64,000 nucleotides of DNA. It comes from JACDER01 sp963842575 (GTDB lineage: Bacteria > Actinomycetota > Thermoleophilia > Gaiellales > Gaiellaceae). The DNA lies in the NCBI GenBank assembly GCA_963842575.1, contig CAWJGS010000007.1, positions 91,005 through 155,004 of the forward strand, read 5' to 3'. The translations under genes and the position numbers were made by a program. A model generated the notes under the pieces. It saw only the letters and a program-made list of their open reading frames with translations. It did no database searches and was not told where the DNA came from. Below, piece after piece: positions 25,845 through 33,668 of this stretch. Positions within the stretch are counted from its first letter, which is position 1. Each line of letters begins with the position of its first letter.

Positions 25845-26440
25845 GCTCCTTCGACGTCATCGCCCCGGCGCTGGCCGAGCTCGAGGGCTATCCCCACCCG
25901 TGGTTCGTCTGCGGCGGATGGGCGATCGACCTGTTCGCCGGCGAGGTCACCCGCGAGCACGAGGACCTGGAGGTGGGCGTCTTCCGCCACCATCAAGCCG
26001 CCCTCTACGAGCACTACCGGGACTGGGACTCGTACAAGTCGATTGGCCGCTGGGTTCCGTGGAGTGCGGACGAGCGGCTCGACCTCCCGATCCACCAGAT
26101 CCTCTTCCGGCCGCCGGGCGGCAGCACGCCCGAGCCGTGGGAGCCGAACTACGACGAGCGCCAGTTCTTCCTGAACGAGGCCGAGGGCGGGATCTGGCTG
26201 TGCCGGCGCGACCCGCGCATCACGCTCCACGTCCGCCAGCTCGCGCAGCGGAGCCCGGATGGGACGCCCATCGTCGCCCCCGAAGTGCAGCTCCTGTACA
26301 AGGCGCGGCACGCCGCCGCCAAGGACGAGCACGACTTTCGGCTCGTGGCCGACCGCATCCGCGGGACGCGCCGCGCGTGGCTGCGGGACGCACTGGAGCT
26401 CGTTCATCCGGGCCATCGCTGGATCCAGGCCCTTCCCTAG
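25841..26440 (+). CDS. Nucleotidyltransferase-domain protein (aminoglycoside ANT(2'')-like)
   Basis: About 199 residues. FVCGGWAIDLFAGEVTREHEDLEVGVFR-like sequence begins near residue 20: the GGWAxDL motif and the paired acidic residues (HEDLEV) are those of the aminoglycoside nucleotidyltransferase-like superfamily, and LDLPIHQILF provides a further acidic strand. Related proteins are annotated as AadA/ANT-like but most have unknown substrates, so resistance should not be assumed. The only start that keeps the motif is CTG 25841, overlapping the yqeY stop as CTGA. The stop lies inside the -10 box of phoH. Confidence 0.6.
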   Translation: MSSFDVIAPALAELEGYPHPWFVCGGWAIDLFAGEVTREHEDLEVGVFRHHQAALYEHYRDWDSYKSIGRWVPWSADERLDLPIHQILFRPPGGSTPEPWEPNYDERQFFLNEAEGGIWLCRRDPRITLHVRQLAQRSPDGTPIVAPEVQLLYKARHAAAKDEHDFRLVADRIRGTRRAWLRDALELVHPGHRWIQALP

Positions 26441-26443
26441 ACT
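26438..26443 (+). promoter_or_regulatory. -10 box of phoH (leaderless)
   Basis: TAGACT, starting in the preceding stop codon and ending 7 nt before the GTG of phoH at 26451. Fits TANNNT. Confidence 0.4.
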
Positions 26444-26450
26444 GACGCGA

Positions 26451-27410
26451 GTGGAAGAGACACTTCCCGTCTCCAACGAGGTCGCGGCGGAGCTCGCGGG
26501 CGTCGGAGACGGCGTCCTCGACGCGCTGCGCGAGCGCCTGCACTGCACGATCCGCCTGCGCGGCAACGTGCTCACCCTCGAGGGCGAGGAGGAGCAGGTG
26601 TCGGAGGCCCGCGCCGTCGTCGGCGAGCTCGTCGAGCTGGTCGAGGGCGGCCACGACATCGGCCCGGACACGGTCGGCGCGGTCGTGCGTGCGCTCGACC
26701 AGTCGGGCGACCTCCGCGAGGTCTTCGAGGACGTCGTATGGCGGCACCGCGGCAAGAAGATCGCGCCGAAGACGGTGACGCAGAAGAACTACGTGGACGC
26801 CATCCGCGACCACACCGTCACCTTCGCCATCGGCCCGGCCGGCACCGGCAAGACGTACCTCGCGATGGCGCTCGCGGTCGCGGCCCTGTCCGAGCGCCTG
26901 GTGGGCCGCATCATCCTCACCCGCCCGGCGGTCGAGGCCGGCGAGCGGCTCGGCTTCCTCCCCGGGGACATGCTCGCGAAGGTCGACCCCTATCTGCGCC
27001 CGCTCTTCGACGCCCTGTACGACATGCTGGAGCCCGACCGCCTGAACGCGTACATGGAGCGCGGGACGATCGAGGTCGCGCCACTCGCGTTCATGCGCGG
27101 CCGCACGCTGAACGACTCGTTCATCATCCTCGACGAGGCGCAGAACACGACTCCCGAGCAGATGCAGATGTTCCTGACCCGGCTCGGCTTCGGCTCCAAG
27201 GTCGTCGTCACCGGCGACGTGACCCAGATCGACCTGCCGCGCGAGCAGGCGTCCGGGCTCATTCAGGTACAGGACATTCTTGGCTCGATCGACGGGATCG
27301 GATTCGTCCGCTTCACGCATGAGGACGTCGTCCGGCACAAGCTCGTCCAGTACATCGTCGAGGCGTACAAGCTCCACTCGGAGGAGACCGGAACGCAGCG
27401 GCGCCGATGA
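26451..27410 (+). CDS. phoH: PhoH-family P-loop ATPase
   Basis: A 319-residue protein with a KH-like N-terminal region and the PhoH ATPase domain. Walker A GPAGTGKT is at residues 128-135, Walker B is FIILDEAQN, and the sensor-like VVTGDVTQIDLP and YMERGTIEVAPLAFMRGRTL blocks are highly conserved. PhoH proteins are predicted RNA helicase/nucleotide hydrolases, and PhoH beside YbeY and Era is a widely conserved cluster associated with rRNA maturation. GTG at 26451; the stop overlaps the ybeY ATG (ATGA). Confidence 0.92.
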   Translation: MEETLPVSNEVAAELAGVGDGVLDALRERLHCTIRLRGNVLTLEGEEEQVSEARAVVGELVELVEGGHDIGPDTVGAVVRALDQSGDLREVFEDVVWRHRGKKIAPKTVTQKNYVDAIRDHTVTFAIGPAGTGKTYLAMALAVAALSERLVGRIILTRPAVEAGERLGFLPGDMLAKVDPYLRPLFDALYDMLEPDRLNAYMERGTIEVAPLAFMRGRTLNDSFIILDEAQNTTPEQMQMFLTRLGFGSKVVVTGDVTQIDLPREQASGLIQVQDILGSIDGIGFVRFTHEDVVRHKLVQYIVEAYKLHSEETGTQRRR

Positions 27411-27793
27411 CGGTGGCGATCGAGCTGGCGAACCGGAGCGGCGTCGCCGTCGAGGAGGCGGCCGCGGAGGAGCTCGCCCGTTCGGTGCTCGCAGCGGAGG
27501 GAATCGAGGAGGGTGAGCTCGGAATCGCGTTCGTCGGGCCGGACGAGATCCGCCGCCTGAAGCAGGAACATCTCGGGATCGACGAGGAGACCGACGTCCT
27601 CTCCTTCCCGCTCGACGGCCGGGACGAGCTGCCGGAGGGGGTGCCGCGCCAGCTCGGCGACGCGGTGGTGTGCCCCCAGGTGGTGGGGACGGAATGGCGC
27701 GGGCCGCTCGTCCACGGTCTGCTGCATCTCCTCGGCTACGAGCACGGCCCGGAGATGGAGGACCGCGAGCGCTCGTACGGAGGGTGGTCGTGA
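27407..27793 (+). CDS. ybeY: Endoribonuclease YbeY
   Basis: A 128-residue metal-dependent RNase involved in 16S rRNA 3'-end processing and ribosome quality control. The zinc site HGLLHLLGYEH spans residues 103-113 (H103, H107, H113). The upstream EETDVLSFPL motif is also conserved. ATG at 27407 overlaps phoH and the stop overlaps the next gene (GTGA). It is somewhat shorter than the E. coli protein (155) but complete in the catalytic core. Confidence 0.9.
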   Translation: MTVAIELANRSGVAVEEAAAEELARSVLAAEGIEEGELGIAFVGPDEIRRLKQEHLGIDEETDVLSFPLDGRDELPEGVPRQLGDAVVCPQVVGTEWRGPLVHGLLHLLGYEHGPEMEDRERSYGGWS

Positions 27794-28560
27794 GCGCGCC
27801 GGTCCGGGAACGCCCGCCGGCGGTCGAGACCCCACCGGAACCGACGCGCCGGCCGTCGCCGACCGTCATCGAGAGCTTCAACTACGCCTTCCAGGGCGTC
27901 GTCCACGCGCTGCGCACGCACCGGAACATGCGCGTGCACGTCGTCATCGCGGCCGCAGTCCTGATCGCCGCGATCGTCCTCGGCGTCTCCCGGCTCGAGC
28001 TGATCGCGCTGCTCCTCTCCATCACGTTCGTCCTCGTCGCCGAGATGCTCAACACCGCGATCGAGAGCGCGATCGACGTGGCCACCACATCGTTCGACCC
28101 GCTCGCCAAGCTGGCCAAGGACATCGCCGCAGGAGCGGTGCTGATCTCCGCCGTGAACGCGCTCGTCGTCGCCTACCTCGTCTTCTCGAGCGCGATCGCG
28201 CACCGGAGCGAGCGGCTGCTGCACAGGCTCGCGAACGCGCCGGCGGAGCTGACGCTCATCGCGCTCGTCGTCGTCATCCTCGCGGTGCTCGTGACGAAGG
28301 CGATCACGGGGCGAGGGACGCCCCTGCGAGGCGGGCTTCCCTCCGGCCATGCCGCACTCGCCTTCGCGGGATGGATGGCCGTGACGCTCGTCCTCAAAGA
28401 TTCGAGCCACCAGTTCCTCGTGTCGTCGCTCGCACTGATCATGGCGCTGCTCGTCGCCCAGACGCGCGTCGAGTCGGGCGTGCACTCGACGCTCGAGGTC
28501 GCCTACGGCGCTGCGCTCGGCGCGCTGGTCACGCTCGTCCTCTTCCAAGTCGCGCCGTGA
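27790..28560 (+). CDS. Diacylglycerol-kinase (DgkA)/PAP2 phosphatase fusion
   Basis: A 256-residue membrane protein with two enzymes joined. Residues about 25-130 are a prokaryotic DgkA domain (lipid or undecaprenol kinase), with LVAEMLNTAIESAID carrying the conserved Glu and Asn. Residues about 150-256 are a PAP2-type lipid phosphatase with PSGHAALAF and RVESGVHSTLEVAYGA; the usual catalytic Asp at the end of the last motif is Glu here. Kinase and phosphatase on one polypeptide suggests control of a lipid-phosphate pool, but that is inference. The dgkA position between ybeY and era is conserved in many bacteria. Confidence 0.8.
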   Translation: MSAPVRERPPAVETPPEPTRRPSPTVIESFNYAFQGVVHALRTHRNMRVHVVIAAAVLIAAIVLGVSRLELIALLLSITFVLVAEMLNTAIESAIDVATTSFDPLAKLAKDIAAGAVLISAVNALVVAYLVFSSAIAHRSERLLHRLANAPAELTLIALVVVILAVLVTKAITGRGTPLRGGLPSGHAALAFAGWMAVTLVLKDSSHQFLVSSLALIMALLVAQTRVESGVHSTLEVAYGAALGALVTLVLFQVAP

Positions 28561-29418
28561 AGAGCGGGTTCGTCGCCGTCGCGGGGCGTCCGAACGTCGG
28601 GAAGTCGACGCTCGTGAACGCGCTCTGCGGGGGGAAGGTGGCGATCGTGTCCGACAAGCCGCAGACCACGCGGCGCCGGATTCGGGGGATCGTGAACGGC
28701 GACGACCACCAGCTCGTCCTCGTCGACCTCCCCGGGTTCCAGCGCCCACTCGATCCGTTGACGGAGCACATGCAGCGCACGGTGGACGCGTCGCTCGAGG
28801 ACGTCGACGCCACCGTCATCGTCCTGGACGGACGGCAGCGGATCGGCGGCGGCGACCGCTTCGTCGCCAAGCGCGTCTTCGGGCTCGGCGTGCCCGTCGT
28901 GATCGTGCTGAACAAGGTCGACCGAATGAAGCCGGAGGAGATTGCCGCACAGATCGACGCCGCCTCGAAGCTCGGCGACTTCCACGCGCTCCACCCCGTC
29001 AGCGCGCGAACCGGGACGGGCGTGGACGAGCTGCGCGACGAGCTCGTCGGGCTGCTGCCGGAGGGGCCGGCGTACTTTCCGACCGACCAGCGCAGCGACC
29101 TGCCGGTGGAGGTGCAGGTCGCCGAGATAATCCGCGAGAAGGCGCTCGCGCTGACGCGGGAGGAGCTGCCGCATGCGCTCTCGGTCGAGGTCGAGGAGCT
29201 TGGGGACAAGGTCGTGCGGGCGGTCGTGTACGTCGAGACCCAGTCGCAGAAAGGAATCGTCGTCGGCAAGGGCGGGCACGTGGTACGCGAAATCGGAGTG
29301 CGCGCCCGGCCGGAGCTGGAGCCGTTGCTTGGGACGGCGGATATTCCTGGAGCTCCAGGTCAAGGTGAAGGAGAAGTGGCGCTCGGACGAGCGGATGCTG
29401 GAGCAGCTGGGACTGTGA
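28557..29418 (+). pseudogene. era: GTPase Era, frameshifted near the C-terminus
   Basis: GTPase needed for 30S subunit assembly. G1 is GRPNVGKST (residues 10-18), G3 is DLPGF and G4 is NKVD, with the switch region KPQTTRRRIRGI. The KH domain includes GIVVGKGGHVVREIG, the RNA-binding GxxG loop. About 30 residues from the end the frame slips near 29325: one frame continues into unrelated sequence while the adjacent frame gives the expected ending LGRRIFLELQVKVKEKW then LGL and a stop at 29418. The span 862 nt is a multiple of three plus one, so one extra base explains it. GTG start overlaps the previous stop. Confidence 0.82.
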
Positions 29419-29977
29419 GGAGCCAGCGAGTCGGGGTTGTCGTCGCCCTCACACTCGCGCTGGCGCTCGTCCCGTCTGCGGGTGCCGGCCGGAAGACGAT
29501 CTGGCGCCTCGAGCGCGGCGGACACGCACACCGGATCTGCACGCCGAAGCGCGTGTTCCCGGCTGGCACGTCCTTCATCACGCTCTGCGCCTCGACGGAT
29601 GGCAGACACTGGCGGCCGGTCTTCTCCGCCGAGCTCTGGGCCTATTACGAGTTCTCACCGACGGACGAACGGGGGTCCCACCGCCGGACATGATCGAGCA
29701 GTTCGACTTCAGCGAGGTCGCCGTGAAGATGCGCCATCCGTCGTCCCGTCGCGGATCGCTCACGTTCAACGGCGGCGTCGCCTGGCGTCAGGGATGTTGT
29801 TCATGGAACTACGACAACGACCGGTGGTGGACGATCGACGGAGGCCGCTCGTGGTACCACGGCGGCTCAAAACCGAGCTGTGTCGACCCGTTTCAGGGTG
29901 GCCCGAGGTGGTTCCGATGGCCGCGGACGCTCCCGCCGTGGCCGGCATTCACGGCTCGTATCTGCGTCGCCCACTGA
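29415..29977 (+). pseudogene. Secreted protein of unknown function, apparently frameshifted
   Basis: GTG at 29415 overlaps the era stop and opens a signal peptide (hydrophobic stretch VVVALTLALALVPSAGAG). The first frame stops at 29693; the next, beginning around 29690, continues with Trp- and Gly-rich sequence (WRQGCCSWNYDNDRWW) to 29977. The break falls at a run of five G near 29671-29677, and reading through it gives one protein of about 187 residues (GVPPPDMIEQFDF follows smoothly). I do not recognise the family. Two adjacent small genes are possible but less likely. Confidence 0.5.
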
Positions 29978-30110
29978 CAGCAGGGTACGACACTCGCATT
30001 CCCCACCCAGGGTGGGGAAGGAAGCGTCCACCCGCCACCCACGGCGACCATATCGGCGCAACCGCGACGTGACCGTGCCAGGTTCGCACCAAGTTTCGCG
30101 CTCGGGCGGA

Positions 30111-30116
30111 TACCAT
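30111..30116 (+). promoter_or_regulatory. Possible -10 box before short leader ORF
   Basis: TACCAT, 10 nt before an ATG at 30127 that opens a 12-codon frame (MASAAARPVTTS) whose TGA overlaps the GTG start of the next gene. The -10 fits TANNNT but the spacing is longer than at the other leaderless genes. Confidence 0.3.
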
Positions 30117-30161
30117 CCGAGCGCCGATGGCCTCAGCCGCTGCCCGCCCGGTCACCACATC

Positions 30162-30737
30162 GTGAACCACAACCGCCGCCTCAGCCAGGCCATCTCGGAG
30201 GGCGACGGCATCTCGCTCCTCGTCCCTGTCGAAGACGCCGACGGTGCCCGCACGGCCGAGCAGGACGGAGCCGAAGGCATCGTCGTCAGCCGCGCGGTGG
30301 ACGGCATCCGCGAGGCCACCGGCCTCCCCATCCTCTCCCGCAGCGACGTGCGGACCCTCTCGGATGGGACAAGCCTGGACGCCTGCGTCCTCCGGGCCGA
30401 CTCCGACGAGGACGCACTGCGTGAGCTCTACGCGCGCCTGTACCAGCTCGGGCTCGAGCCGGTCATCGGCGTGCGCGACGACGAGCAGCTGGAGCTCGTG
30501 CTCGAGGAGCTCGACCCGGAGATCCTCTTGCTCTCCCCCCAGGATGAGGACGAAGATCCGCTCGAGCAGGTCCTCGATCTCCTCCCGGACGTTCCGGCGG
30601 GGAAGCTGGCGATCGCCGAGGTCCAGATTCGCTGGCGCAACGACGTCGACGCGCTCGAGCGCGCAGGCGTCGATGCGGTCATCGTCGAGCGCGCGGACGT
30701 CTCCCGGCTCGTCGGCGAGGCCCCGCCGGAGGTGTGA
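30162..30737 (+). CDS. Indole-3-glycerol-phosphate synthase-like TIM-barrel protein
   Basis: A 191-residue protein starting VNHNRRLSQAISEGDGISLLVPV. The repeating beta-alpha units (EGIVV, LPILSRSDV, DACVLRA, PVIGVRDDEQ, EILLLSPQDE, AVIVERADVS) resemble a TrpC-like barrel, but it is shorter than TrpC (about 260) and I cannot identify the catalytic Lys/Glu pairs, so it may have another or no enzymatic role. GTG at 30162. The stop overlaps the next GTG, so it is probably co-expressed with the membrane glycosyltransferase-like gene. No trp genes are nearby. Confidence 0.5.
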   Translation: MNHNRRLSQAISEGDGISLLVPVEDADGARTAEQDGAEGIVVSRAVDGIREATGLPILSRSDVRTLSDGTSLDACVLRADSDEDALRELYARLYQLGLEPVIGVRDDEQLELVLEELDPEILLLSPQDEDEDPLEQVLDLLPDVPAGKLAIAEVQIRWRNDVDALERAGVDAVIVERADVSRLVGEAPPEV

Positions 30738-32173
30738 GCACCGGCGTCGTAGCGCCGGAGGCAGCACCGCCCCCGCTCGCAACCGAGAAACCCGGGATCA
30801 CCAGGAGGCGCATCGGCCTCGCCGCGGCCACCCTCGGCGGCATCCTCGTGCTCGCGGCCGCGCTTCGCTTCGTCGGCATCGAGCACGCTCTCCCCTACGG
30901 CCTGCTGAACCCCGACGAGCAGGTGATCGTCCCGCGCGCGTGGCACATGGTGCACGGAGGCGGCCCGAACCCGCACTGGTTCAACTACCCCACGGTCGTC
31001 CTCTACCTGATGGCGCCGTTCCAGGCCTGGCACGCCGCGCCGGACTACCTCGACGCCCGCATCCTCGTCGCGCTCCTCGGTGTCGGCGCCGTCGCCGCCA
31101 CCTGGTGGCTCGGCCTGCGCGCCTACGGCCTCGTGGCCGCGGCCATCGGCGCCGCCGTGGTGGCGGTGGACGTGACCCACGTCGCCTACTCGCACATGGC
31201 CGTGACCGACGTCCCGCTGACCCTGGGTATCGCCGCGGCGCTCGCGCTCATGGTGTCGGGGAGGATCGAGCTCGCGGGAGTCGCGGCGGGGCTGGCGATG
31301 GGAGCGAAATGGCCGGGCGTGCTGCTGATCGTCCCGCTCCTCGTCGCGTCGTGGAGGCAATGGCGCCGCTTCGCCATCGCTCTCGGCATCGGTGCGCTCA
31401 CCTTCCTCGCCACGAGCCCCTTCGTGCTGGTCGAGCCGGGGAAGGCCTTCCACGACGCATGGGACACACAGGATCTTCACCACACCGGCTGGCTCGGCTT
31501 CGAACACGACGGCACCTCGCTCGAGGGCTACCTGCACCGGCTCTGGAGCGGAATGGGCCCCGTGCTCGTGATCGCGTTCATCGGGCTCGTCGCGGCACTG
31601 GTAGCGCGGCGCCGGCCCGACCTGATCCTCGCCTCGTTCGTCCTCGTCTACTTCATCAACCTCCTGACGCTCAAGTCGCACTTCGACCGGTTCGTCCTCC
31701 CGCTCGTCCCGCCGCTCGGCGTGCTCGCCGGACGGATGCGCGTCCTCGCACCGGTGACCGCCCTCTGCCTCGTCGTCCCGCTCGTGTGGTCGATCCAGCG
31801 AGACGACGCATTCGCGAAGACCGACACGCGCGTGGTCGCGCACGACTGGATAGAGAGCCACGTCCCACGCGGCGTGAAGATCGCGGCCGAGTCCTCCACC
31901 GCGCCGCTCGCCGGCTTCGAGGTCGTGCCGCTCGCACTGCCCGGCCCCGCGTTCGCCTTCGACCCGAACCGCGACGTCCGCCGGCTGCGGCAGGAGGGCG
32001 TGCGGTACGTCCTCGTGAACGGCGGCGTCGCCGACCGGGTGCTCGCCGCACGTTCGAACTATCCGAAGGAGAGCCGCTTCTACGCCGACCTGGCGCAAAA
32101 CGCACAGCGCACGTACTACATCCGGCCCGGCGGCGACCTGTCCGGGCCCTGGCTCGCCCTCTACAGGATCTAG
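30734..32173 (+). CDS. ArnT/PMT-like membrane glycosyltransferase
   Basis: A 479-residue polytopic protein. The first luminal loop holds GLLNPDEQVIVPRAW, the Asp-Glu pair typical of GT-C (dolichyl-phosphate mannosyltransferase/ArnT) enzymes, and the following segments (YPTVVLYLMAPFQAWH, WWLGLRAYGLVAA) match the ArnT-like PF13231 layout. About ten membrane segments are followed by a soluble C-terminal domain (residues about 375-479). It probably transfers a sugar from a polyprenyl-phosphate donor to an acceptor outside the membrane; donor and acceptor are unknown. GTG start overlaps the preceding stop. Confidence 0.72.
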   Translation: MSTGVVAPEAAPPPLATEKPGITRRRIGLAAATLGGILVLAAALRFVGIEHALPYGLLNPDEQVIVPRAWHMVHGGGPNPHWFNYPTVVLYLMAPFQAWHAAPDYLDARILVALLGVGAVAATWWLGLRAYGLVAAAIGAAVVAVDVTHVAYSHMAVTDVPLTLGIAAALALMVSGRIELAGVAAGLAMGAKWPGVLLIVPLLVASWRQWRRFAIALGIGALTFLATSPFVLVEPGKAFHDAWDTQDLHHTGWLGFEHDGTSLEGYLHRLWSGMGPVLVIAFIGLVAALVARRRPDLILASFVLVYFINLLTLKSHFDRFVLPLVPPLGVLAGRMRVLAPVTALCLVVPLVWSIQRDDAFAKTDTRVVAHDWIESHVPRGVKIAAESSTAPLAGFEVVPLALPGPAFAFDPNRDVRRLRQEGVRYVLVNGGVADRVLAARSNYPKESRFYADLAQNAQRTYYIRPGGDLSGPWLALYRI

Positions 32174-32988
32174 TCGCGCAGGAGCGGCAGCGTCAGACAG
32201 GTCGCGCCGCCGTCTCCCTTGGCGAGCTCCTCGCCGCGATAGGTGACGACGTCTACGCCGGCGGCTTCCATCCGCCGGCGCGTCTCCGCGTTCCCGTCGT
32301 GCGTCAGCGCGCGGCGGGGCCCCAGCGCGAGGACGTTCGGCCCCATCGTTTCGAACTCTGCGTCGGGCACTTCGACCAGACGCACGTCCCGCTCCTCCAG
32401 CAGCTCGACGAGCCGAGCAGGCAAAAGGGGGAGGTAGGCGACGGCCAGGTCTCGGTCGAGTGGGCTGAGCAGCGAGAGCAGGTGGAGGATCTCGCCGCGG
32501 CCGTGCAGATGCGGGACGTCGAAGCTGCGCAAGTCGGGTACGGCTCGGCGCAGCGCTTCGACGCCGGCCTCGTTCGTGCGGTAGGTGTAGCCGGCGAGGA
32601 GCGTCCGGTCGTCGAGGCGGATCAGGTCGCCGCCCTCGGCTTCGGCCGGGGCTTCCAGCCGTCCCACGACCGGGATGCCGGCGTCCGCGAGGTCGCGCTC
32701 GAGCGCAGCGGGCTCACCGCGGCGGCACTCCTTGCCCGGCCGCAGCAGAATGACCCCCTGCTCCGTCACGAGCGCGGGATCGAAGGCGTAGACGTCGTCC
32801 AGGTTCCCGCCCTCGGCCGGCGGCGCGAGGACGACCTCCACGCCGGCCTCCTCGAGCAGGATGCAGAGCCCCTCGTGCTCCCGGCGCAGGGACACCGGAT
32901 CGGGCGGCGAGCGCCAACCGCATGCCGCCCATGACGCGGCATCCTCCTGGGGGGTGCGTACGAGAACGCGACGGAGGGTTCCGGTCAT
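32170..32988 (-). CDS. Dimethylarginine dimethylaminohydrolase-like amidinohydrolase
   Basis: About 272 residues of the guanidine-group-modifying superfamily. Landmarks are PPAEGGNLDDVYAFDP, AEGGDLIRLDD (the Gly-Gly-Asp of the active site), a HGRGEILHLLSLL region with the catalytic His, and GDGGATCLTLPLL at the C-terminus with the nucleophilic Cys four residues into the motif. These suggest hydrolysis of a methylated arginine to citrulline or a related reaction. I start it at ATG 32988; longer in-frame starts exist upstream. It is convergent with the glycosyltransferase-like gene, with stops overlapping by four bases. Confidence 0.75.
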   Translation of the reverse strand: MTGTLRRVLVRTPQEDAASWAACGWRSPPDPVSLRREHEGLCILLEEAGVEVVLAPPAEGGNLDDVYAFDPALVTEQGVILLRPGKECRRGEPAALERDLADAGIPVVGRLEAPAEAEGGDLIRLDDRTLLAGYTYRTNEAGVEALRRAVPDLRSFDVPHLHGRGEILHLLSLLSPLDRDLAVAYLPLLPARLVELLEERDVRLVEVPDAEFETMGPNVLALGPRRALTHDGNAETRRRMEAAGVDVVTYRGEELAKGDGGATCLTLPLLRD

Positions 32989-33044
32989 GTCGCGGCAGCC
33001 GTACGACGAGGCCGTTGACGCTTCCATGTCGCGGGGCGTAACGC

Positions 33045-33050
33045 TACCCT
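33045..33050 (+). promoter_or_regulatory. -10 box of lipoprotein gene (leaderless)
   Basis: TACCCT, 6 nt before the GTG at 33057. A TTGACG at 33015-33020 is 18 nt from an overlapping TAACGC, so a second, slightly earlier start is also possible. Confidence 0.4.
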
Positions 33051-33056
33051 CTGCAC

Positions 33057-33668
33057 GTGAAGCGACCCCTCCTCGCGCTCGCATTTCTCCTGCTCTTGCT
33101 GGGATCCGCGTGCGGGAGCGTCGACTCGAGCTCGAAGGCGCGGGCGCAATCCTCGAAGGCCTGCCCCGCTGCCTGGGTGCCCGGATGGCAGAAGCTGGCG
33201 AACCGCATTCGCACGCCGGTCTACTGCCCGAGCTGGGTGCCGAGCCCGCTCGACGCCAAGATCGGAGGGCAGTGGAGCTCAGGCGCCTCGGTCGGCAAGG
33301 ACAGAAGCTACCTCGCCGGGTTCATCTGGTTCGAGAAGGGGAGCGAGGTGCACATCAACCTGCGCGGCTACCCGGGACGGACGGCGATCCCGAAGTGCCG
33401 CAACGACGAGCAGGCCGGCGGCAAGCGGGTGAAGACCTACATCCCGTGCTTCGCAGACGCGAAGAAGCCGCGGACGGTCGCCGGCTACAAGGTCACGCTC
33501 TACACCGTCAACCGTGACGCCGACCAGTGGCACCTGCTGTATGCCTGGCGCCGCAACGGCTCCCTGTACACGGTGAGCGAGCACGTCGCCCCGCCGTTCG
33601 GATATCAGCGTGTCCTGCAGAACCTCAACCGGATGATGCAGAACCTCGTGCTGATCCAGCCCCGGTAG
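33057..33668 (+). CDS. Putative lipoprotein
   Basis: A 203-residue protein with a clear lipoprotein signal (MKRPLLALAFLLLLLGSACG: the Cys follows LGSA). Cys residues in the mature part (CPAAWVPGW, VYCPSW, PKCRNDE, IPCFADAK) could form two disulfides, and aromatic beta-strand patterns (YLAGFIWFEKGSEV) dominate. No known domain is recognised. GTG at 33057; the stop overlaps the GTG of the Tat-exported gene that follows, so the two envelope proteins are probably made together. Confidence 0.7.
   Translation: MKRPLLALAFLLLLLGSACGSVDSSSKARAQSSKACPAAWVPGWQKLANRIRTPVYCPSWVPSPLDAKIGGQWSSGASVGKDRSYLAGFIWFEKGSEVHINLRGYPGRTAIPKCRNDEQAGGKRVKTYIPCFADAKKPRTVAGYKVTLYTVNRDADQWHLLYAWRRNGSLYTVSEHVAPPFGYQRVLQNLNRMMQNLVLIQPR

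Noticed and set aside
25841..26440. Aminoglycoside resistance gene
   Set aside because: Only the general nucleotidyltransferase motif is present. The gene lies in a conserved housekeeping cluster and no mobile context exists, so resistance is not supported.
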